Assembly: GCA_032718475.1 (NCBI GenBank) | Contig: JAUCBJ010004694.1 | Location: 1 to 36,594, forward strand | Direction: 5' to 3' | DNA length: 36,594 nt | From: Nemertoderma westbladi | Taxonomy: Eukaryota; Xenacoelomorpha; Nemertodermatida; Nemertodermatidae | Shown here: positions 1 through 10,400 of the stretch, piece after piece | Position numbering within the stretch: the stretch's first letter is position 1 | Layout: the number at the start of each line of letters is the position of its first letter | Program-made: the position numbers and the translations under genes | The notes under the pieces: generated by a model | What the model saw: only the letters and a program-made list of their open reading frames with translations | Databases searched by the model: none | Told to the model about the DNA's origin: nothing

Positions 1-436
1 GGCGAGCCCTGGAATGTCTGTAATTGTATATTCTTCGTTTGTTATTGATGCTTTGCGAGGATAAGGACGGCTTCGGTTGGGACGAGAACTTAAGAGATAG
101 ATCCCTATACTGTATATGAATTAATTTCTGTCTTAGATCTATAGAAGAGCGGTATATAAATAGTTAATAATAATATCTAGAGTTCTCCATGTTAGATCAT
201 TAGTCTAGGTGTTTCGATCGGTTTAGGCTCTTCAGCAGCACTGCCATGTGCTGGACACCACAAAGGTGTCCCCAATATAGTGGGCGGAGAGCAGGTGGCG
301 GTAACAAAAATGTCGCTGTCCCAACTGCTGACATTCCCGGATAGTGTACGTGAGTTAATTTTGGTTGGTGGCAGACATATAATAATAATAATAAATTAAT
401 TATTAATAATAATAATAATACAACAACCATCGGCCC
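1..436. other. Non-coding stretch with TAA microsatellite
   Basis: No gene is recognised. A TAA/TTA-type microsatellite lies at about 379-420. On the minus strand the reading frame of the Harbinger transposase fragment runs on through it, but the translation stops resembling a transposase there (runs of leucine), so the microsatellite probably marks the broken end of that element. Confidence 0.5.
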
Positions 437-753
437 CAACGACACCTTGGTAGAACAATAGTAGTTCTTATAATTATTAAAGTAGGCGGATCCCGTTTTA
501 TTTGGACATCTAATACGTATATGTTTTCCGTCTATGGCGCCACAACATCCTGGATATTGCCAAATCCGTCCAAACTCATCTGCAGATGTCTTATAAAATT
601 CTTCATCTGGTTCAGCCATAGAGATGGGTTGAAGAATATTCCAAATTGCTCTACCAACCATACCAAGAAACAATGGTATTTGATGGACCAAATGAGTTTC
701 TTGGAGGATTCATTCGCCCATATAGCAATGGAGGGTAACTTTTCGGCGGACAA
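437..753 (-). pseudogene. PIF/Harbinger transposase fragment
   Basis: Minus-strand reading from 691 down to about 437 contains the segment CGAIDGKHIRIRCP followed by GSAYFNNYKNYY. This is the block around the first catalytic aspartate (AIDGKH) of the DDE transposases of the PIF/Harbinger superfamily (HARBI1-like). The preceding residues (a helix ending in MAEPDEEFYKTSADEFGRIW) also fit the family. Upstream sequence (692-753) continues only in another frame, so a frameshift is likely near 660-690. The remaining catalytic residues are missing beyond about residue 85, where the frame enters a TAA microsatellite. A full transposase is about 350-450 aa, so this is a dead fragment. HARBI1 itself is a domesticated relative, but the truncation argues against that here. 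Confidence 0.75.
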
Positions 754-879
754 TGGCTGCGAGGATTCGTTTTCTAGTGATCATCATCATGCTATTCAAT
801 TGTCATCGGTACAATCAACCAATCTATCAACATCTTCACTATCATCGCATCAGCCTCAAAACCAATCAAACACTAAATC

Positions 880-1177
880 GACACCAACATGCAATATTTA
901 CAAACCAACTAACAACAAACAACAGAACGTCAATGAAAATAAATTTGGAAAGTTCATTACTAGAGTTTATTGATAAAAGGAACAAACGTGAAAGTGTCCT
1001 CACGACCCAACAATTAATTTCTTCAAAGGCTTGTTGCCAGAGATCACCAAATTAACACCCTCCAATCTGCGGAATTTTAAGCAACAATGTGTACTCTACT
1101 TCTTAATTCTTAACTCAACATTGGACTCCCTGGAACGTAATGATATCGCTACTGATTATCCATACATTAATTTATAA
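880..1177 (+). pseudogene. MADF/BESS-like accessory protein remnant of the Harbinger element
   Basis: Three plus-strand frames together give a Ser/Thr/Asn/Gln-rich linker, then LLEFIDKRNKR, then (from 1019) FFKGLLPEITKLTP and NLRNFKQQCVLYFL, ending at the stop at 1175-1177. The last block resembles the BESS-type C-terminus found in MADF/Myb-like proteins that PIF/Harbinger elements encode beside the transposase. At least two frameshifts are needed to read it, so it is not functional. The divergent layout next to the transposase fragment supports one decayed element. The family call rests on a short motif and is tentative. Confidence 0.4.
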
Positions 1178-1560
1178 TATTATTGAAATCAACATTATAA
1201 TATACAGTAATTTAATAGAAAATTTCATAAATTAATGAATTATTATACTACTTAAAGCTACTATTACATTTAATATGTATATTAAATACATAGGTCCTAC
1301 CGGTAGGCATAACTTTATAGCAATATAAAATCTACCTTAGTGTAAGGACAAGCTTTTCCTCAGGTGGAATCGATTTCCTGAAAGATGTATGAGGTTTCTG
1401 GATTAGTCCTCTAATCAGCTCCAACAAAATATCAAAGGTAGCAGCTAATCGACATACGACATAAATTTGATCATTTGAAAATTTGTCATTGTCTTCTCAT
1501 ATTTCTTCGTATAAAGAAGACATTGCACCCATAGAACTTATTTTCAAGTTAATGGAATGG
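1178..1560. other. AT-rich non-coding stretch
   Basis: No open frame, RNA gene or clear repeat is seen. The sequence is AT-rich. It separates the Harbinger remnant from the LINE fragment and may hold the lost outer parts of either. Confidence 0.4.
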
Positions 1561-1569
1561 ACCTACTGG

Positions 1570-2985
1570 CGTTTCTTTATGCTAAGGTTAACGCTGAATC
1601 ACCAGCCGATCTCCTCAATGGTTGAAAGGCCCACTTTAAAAAGCTCCTCAATAATGACAGGGTATTGCCTGATAACTTTATAGAAGTAAAAGTGTCTGAG
1701 TCTGTACTCCCAGACATTCCCATTGGTGATATCTCCTTTGCAGAAGTGAAGGCTGCTGCAAAGAGCATTAAGACCAATCGTGCCAGTGGAGTAGATGGTG
1801 TTCCCCCTGAGGTCTTTAAAATACCTGAGTGTTTAAAGCTCATCTATGCCATCATAGTAGACATGTACCGAACAACAAGAGTCCCACAAGAAATGAAAAC
1901 AAATAAGTTGGTGCCAGTTCCCAAGAAGGGCAACCTAACACTCTATGGTTCTTTTCGGGGAATCTCATTGATCTCGATAGCTGCAAAGCTATACAATCGA
2001 ATTCTATTAAATCGCATCAGGGATCCCATTGAGAGACTGCTCCGTGGAAATCAGAATGGGTTCCGTAAAGGTCGTGGGACCATGGAGCCCATTTTGGCAC
2101 TTAGAAGGATAATTGAAGAGTTATCAAAAAAGAAAGACAGGCATCTGGCTGTTATCTTTGTTGACTTCTTCAAGGCCTTTGATGCAGTCTCTCGCCCCCG
2201 TATGTTCAGCATACTTTCATTATAAGGGATTCCTGATGAAATTATAACAGCAATCAGATCAGTATACGATGGTTCGACAACATTTGTGTCTACCTACTGT
2301 TGACGGTGACACAGATCCATTTGAAGTGTTAAGGGGCGTCCTCCAGGGAGACACACTTGCTACATTCTTGTTCATAATTGTGGTTGACTATGTTCTACGC
2401 ATGTCCTTAGATCATCATAATGATGATGGGGTGATGATAACTCCACCTACTGGCTCCAGAAGTCGTGGAAATCCTGCCAAGTACCTAACTGATCTAGACT
2501 TTGCTGATGACTTAGGAGTACTCTCAGATTCACTAGAAGGAGCCCAACGGCTCCTCAGCTCATTAGAACAGGCTGCTTCTAGTGTTGGTCTTTTTATTAA
2601 CTCCAGAAAGACCAAAATGTTGACAGTTAACTTTGAAAGTCCTCAACAAGTCTCTGATCGGATGAGCATATGCTCAAAAGATGGTATGCTTGAGCATGTG
2701 GATGACTTCTGTTACCTGGGATCATGGATCCGGAAGTCAGGTGAGGACCTTCAAATACGTAAGGGAAAGGCATGTGCAGCCTTGAATAGGCTTTCCAGGA
2801 TTTGGAAGTCAACGAGAATTAATCGGAAACTTAAGGTCCGATTATTTAGAGCAGCAGTAGTTCCAGTACTCCTCTACGGGAGTCCATGCTGGGCTCTAAC
2901 TGCTGAGGACACCAAATCTCTGGATGGCACATTCACAAGAATGCTACGCCGGGTTCATTGTGTCAAGTACAATGCACACATCAGG
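1570..2985 (+). mobile_element. Non-LTR retrotransposon (LINE) reverse transcriptase, broken copy 1
   Basis: Translation shows reverse-transcriptase blocks in order: ASGVDGVPPEV (about 1785), GISLISIAAKLYNRILLNRI (about 1960), QNGFRKGRGT, VIFVDFFKAFDAV (about 2152), GVLQGDT (about 2335) and the catalytic FADD (about 2508), then the thumb region (KTKMLTVNF, LGSWIRKSGEDL) and LYGSPCWALT. The frame has an in-frame stop upstream of the first block (about 1642), another at 2223-2225 and a frameshift at about 2300, and it leaves the family after YNAHI near 2979. The endonuclease is absent, so the copy is truncated at both ends. Three further fragments of the same family lie at 27172, 28868 and 29445. 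I did not assign a LINE clade. Confidence 0.9.
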
Positions 2986-2989
2986 ATAT

Positions 2990-3610
2990 TGGATTTCCTT
3001 ATAATAAAAAAGCTAACTTTTTATCTGAAATATAGGTGAAAAGTGTATATTTTAAATCGTCGCTGCTGGTAGTTATGGTAACTAGGTGATGTTAAAACCT
3101 TCACAGAATATTGGCAACTAACATACTATACCTGATTCAAGTTCTGACTTAATCGATATAAGTGTTCAGTTGTAAAATGAAAAATAAATGTATATATTTA
3201 AATGACATTACTGGTTGCTATGGTAATTGGCAGCAAAAAAAATTTCCTCAAAAGGTTAAAAATTTAACAATCTATAATTAGTGAAAATTTTGTGACCAGC
3301 ACATAGAGTGGAAAAAAGTTACTAAAGTTGAAAGTTACCCCCACTAAATTTTTACGCCTGCAGCAGCATTCCGGGTTGTGTTATAGTAGGTCATGTCGCC
3401 ACCTTAATTTTTTGTAAAAAAATTATTGGCAAATTGAAATTAAATTGCATAAATTATGTAATTTAAAATAACCTCAAACCAATGGGAATGCCCTTCAAGC
3501 AATATCAAACTGATTGGTCTAGCAATATCTAGACCAGTTTTTCCTGCCCAACACGAAATGAACTCCATTTTCCGTCCCAATAGTTATAAGAAAGTTATAA
3601 GAAGATTTTA
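2990..3610. other. Non-coding stretch
   Basis: Nothing coding is seen. The sequence is AT-rich with short phrases repeated locally (for example two versions of GGTAGTTATGGTAACTAG / GGTTGCTATGGTAATTGG near 3070 and 3210), which suggests decayed transposon material. Confidence 0.35.
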
Positions 3611-3612
3611 AT

Positions 3613-3817
3613 AAAGGCGGCAACCCTGCCACCCTGGAATGGTCAGCTGGTGGTCAGGATAATAAACCTTCAGACCGTACAGTATGTAAAGGCGGCACTC
3701 TGCCGCCCTGGGGGTTAACAGGTTAAGTTATAATTATATAAAGGCGGCACACTGCTGCCATTATGAGCATGGTACAGAATTATTTAGAATGAAAAAGCGG
3801 CAGTGTGCCGCCTTTTT
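3613..3817. repeat. Cluster of GGCGGCA inverted repeats
   Basis: Three related blocks begin AAAGGCGGCA (about 3614, 3687 and 3740), each followed by a partial inverted match. The last forms arms AAAGGCGGCACACTGC (about 3740) and GCAGTGTGCCGCCTTTTT (about 3803), separated by about 45 bp, so it can fold into a long hairpin. The layout suggests nested remnants of a small palindromic MITE family. No transposase is present. Confidence 0.5.
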
Positions 3818-3829
3818 TTAGTGTTGGTA

Positions 3830-4121
3830 CACAAAGGGTTAAATACAGAATTATGGTACGGGCCCAATACAGCAATACGGTTACGGTACGGTATAATGGT
3901 AGCCTATTGCATGTATTGCCTATTGCTGTATTGCAGTATTGCCTAGGCTGCTAGGCCTATTGCCTATATCCACTTCTGACGTAGACCTACCGGTATACTG
4001 TTATAGCATCCTGGCATACATCATACATGCCTACTGCTGTACTGGCTGCTAAAGTCTACCAGCAGAGCAGACCGGCTACCGGTCTGCCGGTGGATTCTAT
4101 AACGCTGTAACAGACTGACAG
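3830..4121. other. Upstream region of the C2CD2L-like gene, TATTGC/TAGGCCTA-rich
   Basis: Short phrases based on TATTGC and GGTACGG recur at 3840-3970, and the palindrome TAGGCCTA occurs at 3952. No TATA box is obvious immediately upstream of the ATG at 4122. This is the likely promoter and 5' UTR region of the gene that starts there, judged only from position. Confidence 0.35.
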
Positions 4122-4331
4122 ATGGACGACATTTGGTCTCGGTTGGCTTCTGGGATACATGACACAATCTCTAACGTGGTACATTCTGTACAGAGACCGG
4201 ATGATGAAGGACATTTGGGACCAGCTGAAGAGACGATCGAAGATATTGTACCGGTAGTAATCCCTTCATCTAGCGCTACTGTCGACGATGTAGTTGATGA
4301 TATTATTGTGGAGGTTGGCAACAATGGAAAG
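4122..4331 (+). CDS. C2CD2/C2CD2L-like gene, exon 1 (acidic N-terminus)
   Basis: The exon opens with an ATG (MDDIWSRLASGIHDT) and runs 70 codons to a donor AAG|GTTTGT in phase 0. The N-terminal part is a likely amphipathic helix. The rest is acidic (PDDEGHLGPAEETIEDIV, VDDVVDDIIVEV) with no known domain. It joins exon 2 in frame (NNGK then SPLVTTAAMAS). This acidic leader is not something I recall from vertebrate C2CD2/C2CD2L, where the membrane segment is near the N-terminus, so it may be lineage-specific, or exon 2 may carry its own start (ATG at 4792). The exon's existence rests on the open frame, the donor and matching phase. Confidence 0.55.
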
Positions 4332-4689
4332 GTTTGTTTTCGGTTTCTGGGTTTGTTTAGCATTTAGCAGATAGGCCTAGTTGTTCTGACAATCTTACAC
4401 ATTGGGTTAGGCTGTTAGGTAGGCCTACTACCTGACTAGGCCTACTGTTGGTGTGTGGTTGCCAGGGTACGCAGGTACGCGTACGTACAGTTCTACAGTT
4501 TCTCTTTAAACCTTTACGGGACAACCAGACTACTGCCACTTACAGACTTACTTCCCACTTACCTAAATAAAGGCAAGGATAATGCCTGCAAGCCTGCAGT
4601 CAAGCAGTCAAGGTTAGGCCTAATCTGTTAATGAAAAAAGTGAAAAAAAAAGCAAAGAATAATACTGGTAGGCCTATATCACATCAAGC

Positions 4690-4735
4690 AAACAGTCCGC
4701 TGAGGTCGGAGGCGACCGAAAGGCTCCTCTTTTGA
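4690..4735 (-). mobile_element. SINE tail fragment
   Basis: The segment GAGGTCGGAGGCGACC followed by CTCCTCTTTTGATA closely matches part of the SINE at 6540-6771 (GAGTCGGGGGCGACCC ... TCCTCTTTCGATAG), in the same orientation. Only this short 3' part is seen, with no tRNA-like head, so it is a truncated copy in intron 1. Confidence 0.5.
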
Positions 4736-4767
4736 TAATTGATAATATCTATTTTTCTTTCCCTTAG

Positions 4768-5151
4768 TCCCCCCTAGTAACCACAGCAGCTATGGCCTCG
4801 GCAACTCATCTTAAACTTCATTACGAATCAGTTAGACCTATCGTCGAACTTCTCAAACACAACAACCTCGATATTCTCGATATGTTCTGTATATCCTCGC
4901 TCGTTATAAGCCTCGCTACGCTCGTCTTTGTCGCCGTATTCGGGGGCTTCCTACGTCGCCGTTACCAAGGTAACTCTTCCTTGTATAAACTCCATCGCGA
5001 CGATCTCGCCACGTCAGCGGCTCCAGACGGCGTCGCTGATTGGATAACCGAGGTGGTCCGCGGTTACCTGAGTAACGGGCAGTCTATGCGGTCGCGGGAA
5101 CTCGTCACCATGGTAATCGCAAGTTTAAACGAGTCAGGGAAATCTTCCATT
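4768..5151 (+). CDS. C2CD2L: C2CD2/C2CD2L (TMEM24)-like gene, exon 2: membrane anchor and start of SMP domain
   Basis: Acceptor CTTTCCCTTAG|TCC and donor ATT|GTAAGT bound 128 codons, phase 0 at both ends. The product contains one strong membrane segment (ISSLVISLATLVFVAVFGG) followed by FLRRRYQ, a positive-inside border. It then enters the SMP/TULIP lipid-transfer domain, with GVADWITEVVRGYLSNGQ and VTMVIASLNESGKSSI corresponding to the W..A.VRALNEQA...GSSIQI stretch of human C2CD2L. Family members tether the ER to the plasma membrane and carry phosphatidylinositol. Here only the anchor and SMP part are seen. An internal ATG at 4792 could be an alternative start that omits exon 1. Confidence 0.8.
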
Positions 5152-5459
5152 GTAAGTCGTTTTGTTTAATTATATAATATTAATTAGTTTGCAGGTTTTT
5201 TTCCAAATATTGGCCAATAGGCTATCGGCTATCAGACATTATTATGGAATCCTTGTAACGCTTAAGCTTTTTCTAATTATATAAATAAATCACGACTAAT
5301 GTTAATATTGGCGGCGATACAGAGGGTGTGATTTCACAAGAGACACTTAATTCGCTAAAAATATTATATATCTGCAACTACAAATTTAAATTTTCCGCCT
5401 CCTAATCCACCAATACAAATATAATTTCAGTCGTTTCTCCTGGTACTGGTATTATATAG
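5152..5459. other. Intron 2, 5' part
   Basis: AT-rich intronic sequence directly after the GTAAGT donor. I see no coding, RNA or repeat feature. Confidence 0.5.
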
Positions 5460-5793
5460 CAGGGTTGCCACTCACGTGCTGGAATAGTCAGGGAATTTTT
5501 TATTCTCTTCAAATATCAGGGAATTCATGTAAAAAATTGATATACAGTACAGTCTGCTCGCTTCGCTCGCCATCCCATCTCCTAACATCATTAAGAATCA
5601 CTCTAATCTCCTCTTTGTCAGTAATTATTCATTGCTCTGTTAGTTGTGGTAGTTTGTCGCTTATTATATCTATGTAAATTTGTTTTTAATATAATAAAAC
5701 GGTCAGAAATTTAATAATAAAGTGGCCAATATATTCAGCGTTCTATAGTCAGCGAAAGTCGGGGAAAATTGAAACTCAAATAGAGTGGCAACC
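5460..5793. mobile_element. Possible small non-autonomous DNA transposon
   Basis: The block starts CAGGGTTGCCACTC and ends GAGTGGCAACC, an 11-bp perfect inverted match about 310 bp apart. CAGGGTTGCCA-type ends recall hAT elements, and inner phrases such as TCAGGGAATT are repeated. The outermost bases do not match on the right side, and no clear 8-bp target duplication is visible, so the call is weak. Confidence 0.3.
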
Positions 5794-5809
5794 TTTTTTC
5801 CCAAAGAGA

Positions 5810-6047
5810 TCTTCCAGTGAGATGGGCCGAGAGTTGCCACGACATACCCTGCAGTAGGAACCTGTGGGAGCGGGGCTCGTGCGTCACGGTGTCGGTGTGG
5901 AGACCGGGGCCCAGGAAGGAAGACTTCTCGAAGGGCACTCAGTGGAATAATGTCCCCGCCCAATCGCGAGTTCTTCCCCAACTCGGCCCCGTCTGCAGAG
6001 CGGCCACATGGTTACTATGGGGATCTGTTGGCGGTGACTAGGTGACT
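5810..6047. other. GC-rich island of unknown origin inside intron 2
   Basis: This segment is far more GC-rich than its surroundings. Open frames on both strands look random, with no recognisable domain. It runs directly into a tRNA-like sequence at 6048, so it may be part of the same retroposed unit or an unrelated insertion. Confidence 0.35.
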
Positions 6048-6140
6048 GCTGGGCTGGCCGAGAGCGAGGTGATCCGCCACTGTGTCGGCCCTGAGGAATG
6101 GTCAGGGCCGGGTTCGAGCCCGGGACACAGGCACAAGAGT
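6048..6140 (+). mobile_element. tRNA-derived SINE-like sequence
   Basis: The sequence has a polymerase III A-box-like stretch (TGGCCGAGAGCGAGGTG) and a B-box (GGGTTCGAGCCC) about 55 bp downstream, with a T-arm stem CCGGG/CCCGG. The T-loop has six bases instead of seven and the acceptor stem does not pair well, so this is a degenerate tRNA relative rather than a working tRNA. Confidence 0.45.
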
Positions 6141-6539
6141 TGGTAATCTGAAAATGACACTATAGTATGGGTCATGGAGGATCGATGCGGTCGAAATGGG
6201 GAGAAATAGTGTGAAACTTTGCTTTTGGAATGTGAAAATTGGGTTCGGAACGTGAAAATTTCACAGGATTTTGTAAAACGAAACCCTGATTTGGTTTTAA
6301 TTGACCGATGTAGCCTAACTAATTAATTAAACTGGGTATCATACTATTTAGTAATTACTAACTGTACCTTTTATTCTACATTACTATATATCAAAACTCT
6401 TTATATTACTATAAAACACGAGGGATAACGTAATTGTCGGAGCTTTAGTTTCTATGAGAAATCAATAAAATTTAATAGGTTATAAACTAAATGAAAGCTC
6501 GAAAATTTGTATATGTCTATATATGTCTATGTCTATAGT
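6141..6539. other. Intron 2, unannotated part
   Basis: AT-rich intronic sequence. It contains a local near-repeat of GGAATGTGAAAATT (about 6227) and GGAACGTGAAAATT (about 6246). No gene or RNA is seen. Confidence 0.4.
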
Positions 6540-6771
6540 CTATATGAAACACCATAATCTGTAGCAAAGCAAAAGAGTCGGGGGCGACCCGATGGATCCT
6601 CTTTCGATAGCTGCTACCCGAGGAAGGGGTGGGAGCTACTCCTATCCCAAATTTAGCTCCCAATGCTCCCATCTCCCTCATTTTATCGACCTGAACTGAG
6701 TGGACCCTGGTAGGGTTCGAACCTACAACCAATAGATTGCAGGACCAGCGCTCAACCAACTGTAAAGCTGT
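6540..6771 (-). mobile_element. tRNA-derived SINE
   Basis: Read on the minus strand, the element begins with a tRNA-like head (about 6771 to 6704): A-box region CAGTTGGTTGAGCGCTGG, then a T-arm GTAGG-TTCGAAC-CCTAC with a perfect five-base-pair stem, ending CAGGGTCCA. A non-tRNA body follows, with a GC-rich stretch GTCGCCCCCGACTC near its end. The anticodon stem is not well paired. A shorter copy of the body end is at 4690. Position and orientation give no sign of a role in the host gene. Confidence 0.65.
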
Positions 6772-7447
6772 ATATAATAGTTAACATAATAACAGGATAT
6801 CCTTGAACCCTTTATCTTATACTTCACCCCTAAAATGTCCCAAATGAAAAAATAGAATATTAGCAATTGTGGTTACAGTTAATCTTCTCTATTATTAATT
6901 GCTTTTTTTATAAATTCTGTAATTACTCAGCTTCAGCTGTATAACACAAAAACATTTATCCAAATTATTCGAAAATATTTGAAGATATGTGGGTTTGAAG
7001 GGCTTCGGATCGAAACAGAAAACCATAAACTGTCCCCTCATGTAACCAGCGTTACAGCCAATAGCATTAAATAGTTGGTGCCTCAGTGAAACAATAACAG
7101 TTCCAAAATCGCCTTTGAAGATTATTTCTTTTGATGTAGAATGTTTTCATACGCAACACTTATAATGTGTGTTTGGGAGTGTCAGTCGTACTATTAACTG
7201 TCTCACTATCACACGTAACACTGCCTGTAACCAGGTTCTCATTACATTTACATGGTTACAGGCAACTAAATGTCCCACGCTTGTTAGTTCTTAGGTAACC
7301 AATTATCCAAAATATGTAAAAACAAGCGTTACAGGTATAGTAGACAGAAAGGGACAAGCAATATTTAATATTTACATTTTTTGTTCATTTTTCTGTGTAT
7401 TTATTTCCCCATCTATATTAATATCTAATATACTTATTATTTTCCTA
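6772..7447. other. Intron 2 sequence before the satellite
   Basis: AT-rich, no coding signal. A perfect 12-bp inverted repeat TGCCTGTAACCA ... TGGTTACAGGCA (about 7221-7263) and related GCGTTACAG phrases (about 7048 and 7327) suggest remnants of a small palindromic element. Confidence 0.4.
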
Positions 7448-10400
7448 TCTGCACTCTTTATTTAACTAGCTGACTTCTTTATTTCACTATAATTAAACTC
7501 TTTATTTAACTAGCTCACTTCTTTATTTCACTATAACTAAACTCATTATTTAACTAGCTGACTTCTTTATTTCACTATAATTAAACTCTTTATTTAACTA
7601 GCTGACTTCTTTATTTCACTATAATTAAACACTTTATTTAATTAGCTCACTTCTTTATTTCACTATAATTAAACTCTTATTTAACTAGCTCACTTCTTTA
7701 TTTCACTATAATTAAACTCTTTATTTAACTAGCTGACTTCTTTATTTCACTATAATTAAACTCTTTATTTAACTAGCTGGCTTCTTTATTTGACTAATTA
7801 AACTCTATTTAACTAGCTGACTTCTTTATTTCACTATAATTAAACTCTTTATTTAACTAGCTGACTTCTTTATTTGACTAATTAAACTCTTTATTTAACT
7901 AGCTGACTTCTTTATTTCACTATAATTAAACTCTTTATTTAACTAGCTGACTTCTTTATTTCACTATAATTAAACTCTTTATTTAACTAGCTGACTTCTT
8001 TATTTCACTATAATTAACTCTTTATTTAACTAGCTGACTTCTTTATTTGACTAATTAAACTCTTTATTTAACTAGCTGACTTCTTTATTTCACTATAATT
8101 AAACACTTTATTTAATTAGCTCACTTCTTTATTTGACTAATTAAACTCTATTTAACTAGCTGACTTCTTTATTTCACTATAATTAAACTCTTTATTTAAC
8201 TAGCTGACTTCTTTATTTGACTAATTAAACTCTTTATTTAACTATCTCACTTATTTATTTCACTATAATTAAACTCTTTATTTAACTAGCTGGCTTCTTT
8301 ATTTGACTAATTAAACTCTATTTAACTAGCTGACTTCTTTATTTCACTATAATTAAACTCTTTATTTAACTAGCTGACTTCTTTATTTGACTAATTAAAC
8401 TCTTTATTTAACTAGCTGACTTCTTTATTTCACTATAATTAAACTCTTTATTTAACTAGCTGACTTCTTTATTTCACTATAATTAAACTCTTTATTTAAC
8501 TAGCTGACTTCTTTATTTCACTATAATTAAACTCTTTATTTAACTAGCTGGCTTCTTTATTTGACTAATTAAACTCTATTTAACTAGCTGACTTCTTTAT
8601 TTCACTATAATTAAACTCTTTATTTAACTAGCTGACTTCTTTATTTGACTAATTAAACTCTTTATTTAACTATCTCACTTCTTTATTTCACTATAAGTAA
8701 ACTCTTTATTTAACTAGCTGGCTTCTTTATTTGACTAATTAAACTCTATTTAACTAGCTGACTTCTTTATTTCACTATAATTAAACTCTTTATTTAACTA
8801 GCTGACTTCTTTATTTGACTAATTAAACTCTTTATTTAACTAGCTGACTTCTTTATTTCACTATAATTAAACTCTTTATTTAACTAGCTGACTTCTTTAT
8901 TTCACTATAATTAAACTCTTTATTTAACTAGCTGACTTCTTTATTTCACTATAATTAAACTCTTTATTTAACTAGCTGACTTCTTTATTTCACTATAATT
9001 AAACACTTTATTTAATTAGCTCACTTCTTTATTTCACTATAATTAAACTCTTTATTTAATTAGCTCACTTCTTTATTTCACTATAATTAAACTCTTATTT
9101 AACTAGCTCACTTCTTTATTTCACTATAATTAAACTCTTTATTAAACTGTCTCACTTCTTTATTTCACTATAATTAAACTCTTATTTAATTAGCTGACTT
9201 CTTTATTTCACTATAATTCAACTCTTTATTTAACTAGCTGACTTCTTTATTTCACTATAATTAAACTCTTTATTTAACTAGCTCACTTCTTTATTTCACT
9301 ATAATTAAACTCTTATTTAACTAGCTCACTTCTTTATTTCACTATAATTAAACTCTTTATTAAACTGTCTCACTTCTTTATTTCACTATAATTAAACTCT
9401 TATTTAATTAGCTCACTTATTTATTTCACTATAATTAAACACTTTATTTAACTAGCTGAATTCTTTATTTCACTATAATTAAACTCTTTATTTAACTAGC
9501 TGACTTCTTTATTTCACTATAATTAAACTCTTTATTTAACTAGCTGACTTCTTTATTTCACTATAATTAAACTCTTTATTTAACTAGCTGACTTCTTTAT
9601 TTCACTATAATTAAACACTTTATTTAATTAGCTCACTTCTTTATTTCACTATAATTAAACTCTTATTTAACTAGCTCACTTCTTTATTTCACTATAATTA
9701 AACTCTTTATTAAACTGTCTCACTTCTTTATTTCACTATAATTAAACTCATTATTTAACTAGCTGACTTCTTTATTTCACTATAATTAAACTCTTTATTT
9801 AACTAGCTGACTTCTTTATTTCACTATAATTAAACTCTTTATTTAACTAGCTGACTTCTTTATTTCACTATAATTTAACTCTTTATTTAATTAGCTCACT
9901 TCTTTATTTCACTATAATTAAACTCTTTATTTAACTAGCTGACTTCTTTATTTCACTATAATTAAACACTTTATTTAATTAGCTCACTTCTTTATTTCAC
10001 TATAATTAAACTCTTATTTAACTAGCTCACTTCTTTATTTCACTATAATTAAACTCTTTATTTAACTAGCTGACTTCTTTATTTCACTATAATTAAACTC
10101 TTTATTTAACTAGCTGGCTTCTTTATTTGACTAATTAAACTCTATTTAACTAGCTGACTTCTTTATTTCACTATAATTAAACTCTTTATTTAACTAGCTG
10201 ACTTCTTTATTTGACTAATTAAACTCTTTATTTAACTAGCTGACTTCTTTATTTCACTATAATTAAACTCTTATTTAACTCTTTATTTAATTAGCTCACT
10301 TCTTTATTTCACTATAATTAAACTCTTTATTTAACTAGCTGACTTCTTTATTTCACTATAATTAAACTCTTATATAACTAGCTGGCTTCTTTATTTGACT

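Noticed and set aside
6048-6140. A functional tRNA gene
   Set aside because: A- and B-box-like sequences are present, but the acceptor stem does not pair and the T-loop is one base short, so it is called a SINE-like relic. The same holds for the matches at 6704-6771 and 15246-15312.
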